Assembly: GCA_050084515.1 (NCBI GenBank)
Contig: CM114272.1
Span: 36,828,001 to 36,892,000, forward strand
DNA from: Blasia pusilla
Taxonomy: Eukaryota; Marchantiophyta; Marchantiopsida; Blasiales
DNA length: 64,000 bases
Reading direction: 5' to 3'
This document shows positions 34,743 through 44,466 of the stretch, piece after piece. How positions within the stretch are numbered: the stretch's first letter is position 1; each line of letters begins with the position of its first letter. Under the pieces are notes generated by a model. The model made no database searches, was not told the DNA's origin, and was given only the letters and a program-made list of their open reading frames with translations. Position numbers and translations under genes: made by a program.

Positions 34743-34870
34743 TGTCGTGCGCATACACATCGCTACACAACATACATCGATGTCACCGAACACACACACA
34801 AACACGCATGATCCCATGCTAACTCATGGCATCCAAACAACGAGACAAGAAGAACCAAAATATCTCCAAT
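34743..34870 (-). repeat. Extra 128-bp LTR end module next to the polypurine-like tract
   Basis: Second copy of the LTR terminal block. It is separated from the full 3' LTR by two bases (GC at 34741-34742) and preceded, in element orientation, by AGGGGGGCG (34871-34879), which looks like a degraded polypurine tract. The arrangement tract - LTR tail - GC - whole LTR is abnormal. Confidence 0.75.
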
Positions 34871-35050
34871 CGCCCCCCTAGCTGGTGGTTAGGTCCCTCT
34901 AACTCCTGATAGCCATCTATCCCTACCTACCATGACATACATCTCTGGGACGCTAAGAGCAAGAAGGCCGGGTGCTCATATGGCCCCATCGTTAGTCGCC
35001 TCCTTGTCATCCATGTCATAAACACAAGTCGGAATGTAGAACTACCTTCT

Positions 35051-35185
35051 CTATGTACATCTGGGACACATCCATCGTTCCTGAGGAACCCTAGTGAGAG
35101 GTGGTGTCAAACATGCCATATGCCATCCTCTCGAACACCCATCACAGACTAGCATCGTGGCCGCACCTCGGGCAGAACCACACAA
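35051..35185 (-). other. PHD-type zinc finger domain (reader module) of copy D
   Basis: Ligand pattern: CMLC (C-x2-C), 11 residues, CDGC (C-x2-C), four residues to the His of GWH, C two residues later, 16 residues, CPRC (C-x2-C). This is the Cys4-His-Cys3 order of PHD fingers, and the LVCDGCSRGWHMACL core and terminal W-x-C-P-x-C are typical of them. In host proteins, PHD fingers bind the histone H3 tail. All eight ligands are intact here, and the reading frame ends two codons after the last Cys. Confidence 0.9.
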
Positions 35186-36362
35186 CATACAACGCAAGCC
35201 TGCAGGAACTACTACTAAGCTCGGATCTACTGTACCATCAATGTTAGGAAGGTGACATGGCGCACAATTACGCACATGGTCCTTCCATACCATACCATCG
35301 CGTCCCTCCAGCAAGAGAACACCCGATGGCAAAATGTCACGCACTCTCAGGATAGTGCGCCCCGACATCCAACGCCGCCGGTGCCGTCTGCTGCAAATAG
35401 ACATAATCTCCCGATGAAACCTCCGGATAGTTGGTCGATAACCACCACCTCGAATAGTCGATACCTCAACGTATCCCGATCTTTGTGCAATCGCAAGTTC
35501 TCGAACGCCATGGGCATCACTCTCGAAATAACTAAGCCCTCTCGAGAACATGCTCGCACCCATATATCTGGGTCATCAAGGTTTAGCACTCACCAAAGAT
35601 CTCGACGAATGGCCGCAGTAAATCGGCTCTCGCCATAAAGTAGCAAGTACAAAGTGAAAAAGACGCTAAGGATGCCGCCGCTGAATCAGATCCCATCGCC
35701 AACCATGGCAATCGGAGGTCCCAATCTCCTAGGTGACCTCTCTGCAAGCCATACTTGCGTAAACCCCTTCACCGTCGCACAACTCTCTCCGCTAATCCAT
35801 CCGCTTTAGGATGATCTCGCAAGTCGGCGGTGGTCGATCGGCCGATCACACAAGGCCTGGAACTCACCGCGAAACTCGGTACCTGGGTGCATCAACACCT
35901 CACTGGTGCGCCATAATGACTCAAAGACACTCTGTCAAGGAAGGCATAAGCTACTCCCTCACTTGCTTTGTCGGCAATGCAACCAACTCGATCCACTTCG
36001 AGAAGTGCTCACCATCACCAACACATAATGACCGTGACGCTCCGTCAAGGGCAAAGGTCCTGCAAAATCCAAACTCCATCTATACCCTAAGCCCATGATC
36101 GGTAATGGATGCAATTGTGGAGTCGGAGCATTGAACGATGCTCGGACCCGATCACACACCATGCACTGGCAACAAAGCTGAACGCCGTCGGTCCGCACGC
36201 CTCGCCACCAATATGAATCTGGAGCAAGCTATACGTCCGCTTCACCCCAAAGTGACCCAACTCCTCGTGGGCATGCTTTGCACTAGTTGTGCTCTCGCAA
36301 AGGATGCGCACTACGCGCACTCGCCATCCTCCCAAACCCTCAAAACATGTGTCCCATCCCAA
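35051..36362 (-). pseudogene. Copy D integrase with C-terminal PHD finger
   Basis: A zinc-binding start (AKHAHEELGHFGVKRTY, 36362-36087; CMVCDRV, 36198-35959) is followed by the first core segment WSLDFAGPLPL. The middle core is frameshifted (near 35950-35650). The C-terminal part is open for 170 codons (35563-35051): ILPSGVLLLEGRDGM and KDHVRNCAPCHLPN (integrase C-terminal barrel), then the PHD finger, then a stop. Integrase would insert the cDNA; in chromoviruses the same C-terminal position is held by a chromodomain that steers integration to particular chromatin. Confidence 0.8.
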
Positions 36363-37499
36363 CGGAACGCCTGGCCCATTTGCCAGAGGATCCGATCCCG
36401 CTCTCTAGCATCCATGGTGCTCGCAAGGCTGCCAGTACGAAGGTACTCTAAGACTACTCCATCATCATGAATATCTCGGCCACTTGTCGTGTCCTCACTC
36501 GCCTCGGGATCCAAAGACTCTCCACTAGACCTCGCCATCGAAGTCTCCACACTCTGGCTCTCCATAGCCAACATGCCTAAATAGGCTGACGCGTGCCATC
36601 CTGGCACCGACTCCTCATCACTCTCTCCATGCCATCGAGCTCCAGTCGCATCTCGCTGACTCGGGCATGGGTTACGACTCAACCCATCTGCATCCTGGTT
36701 GAGCGTTCCAGGTCTATGTACCACCTGAAAATCATACTCCTGCAACAACAGAGCCCATCTCGCAAGCTTCCCTGTAAGCTTGTCGGACTCCATCAACCAC
36801 TTCAGTGGTTGATGATCAGTGATGATGGTAAAGGGGTTGCCGAATAAGTAACACCTAAAATGCGCGACAGCCCACACCGCAGCCAAGCACTCACCCTCAT
36901 ACGAGCCGATTTCGCCTCAGCGGCGTTGTTCGAGCGGCTAGCGTAAGCCACCACAAACTCTCTACCCTCATCATCATCTTTGGGTGAGCACCGCTCCAAG
37001 CCCCAACATGCTCCAATCTGTGTGCAATCGAAAGGACGCCCCCGATCGGTCTCCTCAAGATGGGTGCGGACGTCAACTCGCCCTGAGCAATCGAAATGCT
37101 CGCTCCCGCTCATCCCCCAGTGCCACTCGTGATCCACCGTGGTGAGCAAGGTCAGCGCCATCGAATCGAATCGAATCCCTTGACGATCGCCGATAGAAGT
37201 TCGCCAATCCCATGAATGCGCGAACACGGCTCACATCCGTAGGGCGTGGAATGCGTGAGATAGCCTCTACCTTCGTGTCTTTGAACACCAAGGCCCCCTG
37301 GGTATATCGTATGACCCAAGTACTCAATCTGGTCGAGAAGAACTTGCACTTGCCTGGATGTAGCTTCAGCCCATGTAATTGCAATCGTCGAAAACACCTC
37401 CTCTAGATGTTGCTCATGCTCCTCAACCGTGGCGCTAAAGACTACGATGTCATCAATATAACACCTAGCAAAATCCAGACCAGCCAAGATCCTATCCAT
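36311..37499 (-). pseudogene. Copy D RT C-terminal half and RNase H
   Basis: RT continues with MDRILAGLDFARCYIDDIVV (catalytic YIDD at 37449-37460) and the frame-shifted thumb/connection region (VRAFMGLANFYRR, 37384-37073). RNase H follows: VWAVAHFRCYLFGNPFTIIT, DHQPLKWLM, GKLARWALLLQEYDF, HRPGTLNQDADGLSR (36886-36311). The catalytic motifs look intact although split over three frames. The function is reverse transcription of the element's RNA. Confidence 0.85.
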
Positions 37500-38366
37500 G
37501 ACCCCTCGAAACTCAGCGGGCGTTCTTTAACCCAAATGGTAAGAACCGCCACGGTACAAACAATCCTTCCCGTGAGGATCGATGCCCCAAAATGCCGTCT
37601 TTCGCTGTCCTCCAATCGATAGGCAGGGTGATGGTATCCACTCATAAATCCAATGAATCAAGACCTTTGCGTGACCAATCGCATCAAAGATCTCTCGGGG
37701 TGGGCATGGCATACCTATCGGACTTCGTCGCTGATTGATAGGTCGGTAATCCCCACACATCCGCCTATCCGCCCAGTTGCCATGCATATCCTTCTTGGCG
37801 GGCATGACAATGGCGATGCATACTCCCCATGCGACATCTCCACTAGTCTGCTCCGACCAAGTCTTGGCCCTACTCAATCGAGCCCTCTCCATATCATCTG
37901 TACCTATAGGTCGCCGGAAGATCGGCATATCACTCGAAAACTCAATGCGGATCTCCGGTCCCTTCAACGCACCCAAATCCTCCATGCTAAACGCAGCGCT
38001 CCTATAACTCCCGAGGAATCGATGTATTCGGCGCCGCTCTCCTCCTCTGTCAACTTAGGGCCCATATCGGCTTCCCAAGTCTCCATCGTGACTACGGTAG
38101 GACTCTCCGGCTGGGTATCGGTGGTTGCTATGGTGCAACCCCGTCTCGAACAACAACACTCGACCGCTCTCCTGCAGACCAAGCGCAAACTCGATCTCCT
38201 CCACGCAAAGTGTTCGAAACCACGCTTTGATGCCGTGGCTATCATCTCCTTGCGTACCTTCAAAACATCCCAAGAAGTCCAAGGGTGTCTCTCCCGATCT
38301 CTCCCGGTGCGTAGATCTCCTCGGTCTCGCCCCACCCACGCTCCACCGTCTTGGTAGGCATGGGGC
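37500..38366 (-). pseudogene. Copy D RT N-terminal half
   Basis: Contains VVTMETWEADMGPKLTEEES, LKGPEIRIEFSSDMPIFRRP, IVMPAKKDMHGNWADRR, CGDYRPINQRR, EIFDAIGHAKVLI, and FWGIDPHGKDCLYR. Compared with the plus-strand copy at 31471-32244 it has several one- or two-base deletions: the YRYSD block, and LDLQAGYHQLPI reads out of frame. This makes it defective even though the element's LTRs are almost identical. Confidence 0.8.
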
Positions 38367-39703
38367 TCACCAACGAACATTGTGATCTGTCGCGATCTCA
38401 TACGACGCTCGCCCACTCCCAAGCCGAGGATCCATGTCAAGCGATTCAGTCCATCGCTCGACCCAAGACATGGCGTCGTGATGCCTCGACATCGATGGTA
38501 CTGTCACTCCCGGGAAATCCCATCGCCGCTTCGCTCTCTCGCCGGCGTTGGGCTCCACCAACCGCTGAACCTGGTCATCCCAAACCAAGCCAGGACCGGC
38601 CTCCTTGTATGCATAGGAAGCGGAAAACTCACAAACGTGGGCAAGGCCGCCGCGCTCGCGCCTACCTCGTTGACCTACAAGCCAACGGTGGTCGATCATC
38701 GTGCCTCGTCGTGATCGGCGACTGGATCGAGAATGGAATCCACTAACAAAGGGAGGGGCGCTCCACTCTGATACGCCCTCCATAACACCGCATGGGGCAC
38801 CAAGTTGGTCCACCATAGACGCGGGCGATGGGCTCTAGAACCTACACTCGCCGCATCCAAGAACACTCTTTGGGCCGATCAGGCACGCACTGATGAGCAC
38901 TAAATCACGACCCGTGACTCGAGTCTCTAAGATCGGCACATTCTCCGAATGTAGGCCGGAGAACGAGATCGGTGCTCTGCAGAATCGCCGAAGACCCTCA
39001 CCATCTCCCAAAACAACCTCGACCGAGTGTCGCCCAACTCCGCTGCCTCGTCCAAAGACTCGATTGGCCCTGACATGGCCAACCGGCAATGACCAAATCA
39101 GTGGTCCCTACCCGCTCTTAGTCCTGCGCCCCCAACAACAAAATATCCCTCGGTAGGGAACTCTGGTACCCCTGTACTGCGGACGCAAACAATAAGTCGG
39201 GAAAACGTAGGCATAATTGCGCCACATGTCATAGTGAGACGCGCCTTGCAACATCATCACTCTCCACATACAAGTATCCAGACTCGCACTCGCCTACAAA
39301 AACAACAAGCTAACCCGGTGCTAATCCCTCCAAAGAGATCTAACACTCGAATACCCTCCTCCGGGGTACACCACACAATGGGTGTAGTATCCAAGGGTGT
39401 CATCGTAGCACTCCCCGCTACCTTGGGTTCCTCAGACCCGTCACGCTTTGGTGCAAACGCCTCGCTCCACGCTGGATGCCGCAGACGCGCGATCCGCCAA
39501 TCGTTGAAGCTCCTCGGCCGAGCCCCACAATGCACCTCTCCTCCACGGAATGATGCAGCTACCATAACACTCCTCTCCATAGAAATGTCAGGAACGGGAG
39601 TATCCTCTGCATGGACATGTCTCTCAATCAAATCACTAGGCCAAATGATGGCACTGCTAAATGCTGCTAAGGTCGCCATCTCTCCTGGCCGTTGCTCGAT
39701 CAT
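38367..39703 (-). pseudogene. DNA methyltransferase (DNMT3-like) domain of copy D, between protease and RT
   Basis: A linker shared with copy E (39703-39370; ATLAAFSSAIIWPSDLIE) leads into TPEEGIRVLDLFGGISTGL, motif I at 39311-39346, which compares with VLSLFDGIATGL in animal DNMT3. Motif IV reads AGWPCQGQS, with the catalytic Cys codon at 39073-39075. ENVPIL (motif VI) lies at 38937-38945, RPRLWWTNL-like sequence at about 38792-38821, and GPGLVWDDQVQRLVEPNA at about 38620-38570 toward motifs IX/X. The family transfers methyl groups to cytosine C5. Several small indels shift the frame between motifs, so this copy is inactive as assembled, but each catalytic motif itself is intact. Other C5-methyltransferase subfamilies are possible; the DNMT3-like call rests on motif wording and spacing. 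Confidence 0.85.
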
Positions 39704-39899
39704 TGCACATGTGAATCGAACGGGTAATGAGCTAAGGCGCCCATCATCTGATTGCCATCCTGGTCTGTAGGATGCTTACTCCTCCCAGTAATCTAGGGAA
39801 AACCCCATCGGGTATAACACTGCTCCACCAACCAAGACGTCGTAGGACTCAGCATCAGTCACTATCGCCTTGGCGCGCACCACGGACTCATCTGTAGGA

Positions 39900-40535
39900 T
39901 GTCCCGGGCGAATCCTCACCACGACCTCATGTCGGGTGATATACTGTGTGGTACTCGCTCCACCAAGGATGTCTCAGATCGAAATGGACAACACTCCACA
40001 TCGGCTCTCGTCAAGCCCAATCCTCTGAATGACGCTTTCCCCAACATCAAGGGTTGCGCTCCTGAATCCAACAAGACGCGCTGCGGACTAAAAGCTCTAC
40101 CTCCAGGACTCACCAACTGGAAGACCTCTCCTCGGTTATCCAGCAACACAACACCAGGAGAAGCCATGGCACGCTCTATCGCGGGTCTAGCGGGCATCTC
40201 CGCCATCCTAGCGACCGCACCGCCATGAATGGCGTGGACGGCCCGAGCATCCGCTCCAAGGGCAGGTCCATCACCTCCTCTGCAATCACCTCTGAACGTG
40301 ATGCAGGAACTCCAACTCCGCGCTCACATAGTGAAGCGGCCAGCCGAAAAGCCTCGGCGGGCGTACCTCCCAACGTCACAACATCGAAAGCAGAAAATAA
40401 AGGAGTGCGGTACACAACGGTGGCCGCCCCCAACAACGTGCTCGACACATGCCCCTCCTGAGCATCAACAATAGGAGTCGTCGCACTCGCTTCTCCCATC
40501 GCCCTCCGTGCTTGCACACCAAAGAACATTACCAA
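39900..40535 (-). pseudogene. Copy D aspartic protease region
   Basis: The frame 40535-40176 holds the conserved linker (EAFRLAASLCERG, EVMDLPLERMLGP) and 40206-39916 the protease: VVLLDNRGEVFQLVSPGG, then VLLDSGAQPLMLGKASF with the catalytic Asp at about 40063-40065. The DSGA motif is canonical, unlike copy A (DLGA) and copy E (DSRA). One frameshift near 40190 separates the two frames. It would cleave Gag-Pol. Confidence 0.75.
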
Positions 40536-40599
40536 CTCTCCAAGAACTTTGATGAGGACCCATCGATGGGATCCTCATCACGGGACAACGTGAAAGATT

Positions 40600-42330
40600 G
40601 AGGAAGCCTAGTCGCTCTCATCGGCTTCCTCTCGTGAATCCAACTCTGCGGCTGCTCCACGCGTCACAACTGCGGCGGCCTCCATCTAGGCAATCCCGCA
40701 CATCCATCCAGGATCCTCGAGATCTCTGGCTGCTCCATATGATGTCGATGCCACGGATCCGGCATCGGGTAACCTCAATGCCATAGCGGCAACCGCTCCT
40801 CAGAGCGCCAGATTCGAAAGCGACCATCCCAGCCTCACGTCCGGCATCTCCCTCGGCGCATCTAGGTGGTGGTACTCTACCTCCTCCACGCGCAGCTCCA
40901 CCACCCTGTCGGGCAACTCCAGCTCCTCGTCCCCCAACGGGACCACCTAGAGCACGATCTCTAGGCCCACCCGGACCGGCTACTCACTCTGGTGCCCTCT
41001 CTGGCCCTCGGTCCAGACGTAACTCAAGATGTAAACTAAAACACCTAGCGCGTGTATGACCATACCTCTGACAATAGTCACACTGATAACCTCCTGGTGC
41101 AGCACCATCTCCTCCTCCATGCTGAGGCACACGTCCATGACCCTGACGAGTGCAATCGCGCTGATGATGGGCTCCACCACATGACCAACAAGTAATAGTA
41201 GGCGGCTGCTGCTGAGCCACATATGAAGGCGCAGGTCTCTGTGGCACGGCCTCTCGGTATCCTCCCTGAGCTCGTGGTGCCACAGTTGACCTATCTCAGA
41301 GTCCATGTTGTTGCACAGGTGGTGCAGACAATCGTGACTACTCTCGCCCAGAACCCATGGTGGCTACGCTCTCCTCCGCCATGTTGCGCTCAATATTCTC
41401 GGCAGTCCTAAAAACATCTCTCAACGTAGGGGAGGTGTTCATAAGAAGCACCCCCTCCCGCACCCGTGTCCGCAGGTCCGGTCCAAAGATCGCATACCAT
41501 GACTGGATAGCCTGAGCCTCTGTCACCCCCTGAGTGACGTTGATCAACCGGCGCAAGCGAGTGTAAGCCTCACGCAAACTCTCACTCGAGCGCCTCTGGA
41601 AGTCGTGGATGCTCTGCAACTTCTCGGTCCGTACCCCCCTGGTAGCTCGCCCTCAACTTAGCAAAGAACTCAACCCGGGGTTGGTTGAACCCGGGTTGAA
41701 CTGGGGCCGAACCCGACTAGACGGTGCAACAGCTCCCGTGCGAGTGACCCCTCCTAAAACGTCACTAGTGGAAGAGGCAGTAGCCTCTCTTGACTCCTCC
41801 TCCTCATGTGGGAACGGCTCCGTCCATGACAGAGAATGTGGGTCATAGTAGAGCCTCCACGCCTCGATCTTACATGCATATCTCTGAGAGAACTCATGGT
41901 AATCGTCCATGGGCGCCCCCTCTAAATGCTCGAACATACTATTCCATGCTGTAAACGGGTTGAACTCTCTAGAGTTCCTAGCCCGTTGGGAGTCGCACCA
42001 ACTCCTAAACTCTGCTATAAAATCGTGCAACTCAATCGTGCCTACTGCACCTGAAAACGTACGCGGTCCTCTACCCCGGTCGTCCATCTCATACGCCCAA
42101 CTGGTAGGACCACTCACAATGTGTGGCGATGTGCTCACAAACTCCTCTACACCCTCCCCCTCGTCTGACGATGACACAGGAGGAGGTGGAGGTGGTCCCT
42201 CACGTGGAGACCCTCGAAACCTCGCGCCACTCCGCGTAAAACCTCTAGAGCTACTCTCGGGTTTACCACCTCGCCTCTCAAAGTGCCGAACAGACTCTGT
42301 GATGACCCTCGTGCCCCTCTCACCCGATCA
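40600..42330 (-). pseudogene. Copy D gag with two zinc knuckles
   Basis: N-terminal frame 42177-41653: PTSWAYEMDDRGRGPRTFSG, IELHDFIAEFRSWCDSQRAR, EGAPMDDYHEFSQRYA. Middle frame 41619-41338: SLREAYTRLRRLINVTQG, WYAIFGPDLRTRVREGVLL. C-terminal frame 41283-40984: CWSCGGAHHQRDC (C-x2-C-x3-H-x4-C, about 41152-41190) and CDYCQRYGHTRARC (canonical C-x2-C-x4-H-x4-C, 41041-41082). The knuckles would bind the RNA genome. The expected start ATG (kept in copy B at 32477) reads ACA near 42315. Further frameshifts are near 41640 and 41300. Confidence 0.85.
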
Positions 42331-43952
42331 CTCTGAACCTCGTGAGGAATCCCTCAATCACTCATCCCAAATATGCGGCACTCGATCTACACTCTCTCTC
42401 CCCGAGACGTGTAACGTGCGGCAACACGCGGCATGGTGCGGCGAATCGACCAAGCTATCATCTCATCGACAACCAACCCTCAACTCCGGACATCCCACAG
42501 AGGTCTATGTCCCCTAAACCACATACGTAAATGATGCTCTCAGCATCCACACACCCAATATCCCCAAATAAATCCCAGAATCCCTCACACGTGCAGGGTA
42601 AAGGACCAGAATGGGTAACCTGAACACATGTCGATGTCGCTCCTCAAAGAATCGCAAATCTCGACCCCAACTCGATCGTGGAGACAACTCCTCCAATCAG
42701 CAAGTCATACTCCTCCCGTCATCGATGTCGCTCAAAACTCCTCGATAGACGATGCGGTCCCAATGAACGGTGCGGCGTTGCAGCGCACGCATGCGCTCTT
42801 AACGGCACGGCCCTCGATGGTGGATGCGGCACTCGGCGGCATACCCTCCTCAATCAATAATAATCCCACACTCTGCTCCACAATGACGGTGCGGCTCCGC
42901 GATCGAGATGGTGCGGTGCGGCCACGAGCGGCACGACGCGGCAATCGGCGGCGCGTTGCGGCTACGGGCGTCACGGCACAATACTCGATCGTCGTCGAGC
43001 GGCTACCAATCACAACATAGCAGCATGAAATCAAAACTCAAACACCATTACCGGAGGTCATCTGCCTTCACTCATTGATGAAGAAACTGCGATGACGGTG
43101 GCGGCCAAAACAAAGTACATGGTGGCGAGGCAAGTCAAGGAATCAACGCACGTCATGGAAGATCCTCCACTCCGTAATGGCGGAAATGGCACCCAAAGGG
43201 TGGACAATGGACGGTGGACCCTTGACAGTGACGGTTGACCAATGACGGTGACAGTTGACCGTTGATTGTGACGGTTGACCGTTGACGGTGATGGTTGACC
43301 GTTAATGGTGATGGTTGACCGTTGATGGTGATGGTTGACCGTTGACGGTGACGGTGACTATGATGGCGACGGCCGCCGCCGGTGTGGCGGCTGATTTAGG
43401 GTTTGCACGATTTAACCCTAAAAATCGCCTAGCAATGGCAAATTTACAAGATTGCCCATAACGTTTTGCTCGCAACTCCAAATTGTGCATTGTTTGTTGC
43501 ACAGCGTGCATAGCTTCACGATCTACGCTATTATCAAAAAATATTTAGAATCGGACATTTCAGTAAAAACTGACAGGTACTGTCGTAAAGCCCAATGTCT
43601 CTTTCTCCTACACAAAATTTGGCAGCGCTCCCGCGCTGATTTCTCTCAACGAAAATGTAACATCTATAAAAATACAAATCAACAAGCTACATGGTGCTCC
43701 CAAGAGTTCCAGCATGGGGCAACCCGCCCCCATACTCAATCCATTTCAGAAATTGGGCAGCGCTTCCGCGCGCCACTCTTCCACACGAAAAATTGGCAAA
43801 TGCAAAGAGTAATGAAAGCCGCCCTTGCTCCGGTGAGCACTCCCATGAGCCGTTGAACGGGGAACACAGTCCCCAACCTGCAAAAACAGCGAGTGACTAG
43901 CGAGCTCCCCCATGAAGCTCTCTCACTCTCTCATTCTCTCATTCTCTCTTTG
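42331..43952 (-). other. Copy D long 5' leader
   Basis: About 1.6 kb separates the 5' LTR from gag, unusually long. The gag-proximal 1 kb matches the leaders of copies B and E. The LTR-proximal 580 bp (about 43370-43952) is found only in D and is partly AT-rich, with duplicated GGCAGCGCT(C/T)CCGCGC words near 43620 and 43758. No primer-binding site matching a tRNA end that I know was recognised. A TTTTTGCAGG stretch (minus strand, near 43880) resembles a splice acceptor; a leader intron is possible but unproven. Confidence 0.55.
43203..43362. repeat. Leader minisatellite with TTGACC (W-box-like) words
   Basis: About 20-bp units of GGTTGACCGTTGACGGTGAT type. On the plus strand there are six TTGACC plus one TTGACA and two TTGACG. 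TTGAC(C/T) is the core of the W-box bound by WRKY factors. Related, more decayed arrays are at 33405-33536 and 48540-48630. Confidence 0.75.
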
Positions 43953-44466
43953 TAAAGTAAGATCCAATCTCTCTCTCCACCATCTCACACCATAGCTCTC
44001 AAAGGTGTGCACTCTCTCTCATGTCAAACCAAACCCACTCTCCTAATGAGAGGCTTGGGTCACACTCACAAGGCAAGGTACCATAGCTCCGCCGCCTCAT
44101 GCCAAGAGGTTCAACAAAAAGAGAATGAGCTCTCAAGCTCTCTCTCCTTGAGGTATACCCCTCTCCTCTCCCAAGCTCTCTCCATGGTAACCTATTCTCC
44201 CAAGTCACCTCCTTGGCTCTTGACCTGATGTAGGAGGTCAAGGGCCACTTACCAAAAATAGTAAGTTGATCATATACTCAAAATAGTACTTACCTAAAAT
44301 AGTAAGTTCGTCAATATGGCTCCAAATGAGCCGAAACGAAGGGGAAACCTGCTATCTCAAGTTTCCAAGGGCCTCAGCAGGTCACCCTCGACCTACTGGG
44401 CGTGTCCTCCACTACTCATGAAGGCGCTCTATTAGATCCCATCGATCTATCCTAAAAGACGTGACA
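43953..44466 (-). repeat. Copy D 5' LTR, lacking the 128-bp terminal module
   Basis: Matches 34226-34740 except for about three substitutions and one single-base indel. The LTR tail (ATTGGAGATA...CGACA) expected next to the leader is missing and replaced by a CT/GA-rich stretch. The element's two ends are therefore not equivalent. Confidence 0.85.

Larger units (their letters stand above)
34099..44466 (-). mobile_element. Ty3/gypsy retrotransposon copy D (youngest; gag-PR-DNMT-RT-RH-IN-PHD)
   Basis: About 10.4 kb on the minus strand. The 5' LTR region is 43953-44466 and the 3' LTR is 34099-34740. Their shared 515 bp differ at only about four positions. The ends are TGTC...GACA type. TGTG occurs at both outer borders (34097-34100; 44467-44470), the likely 4-bp target duplication; a fifth base does not match. 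The flanks are the two halves of copy E's methyltransferase. All domains of the family are present in order, yet gag, protease, DNMT, RT and integrase contain many small frameshifts; only short frames such as integrase end-PHD (35563-35051) are open. No primer-binding site was recognised after the 5' LTR. Confidence 0.85.

Noticed and set aside
41909-42517. 202-codon plus-strand frame and other plus-strand frames over gypsy regions
   Set aside because: Opposite-strand shadows of gag and leader sequence; no recognisable domain.
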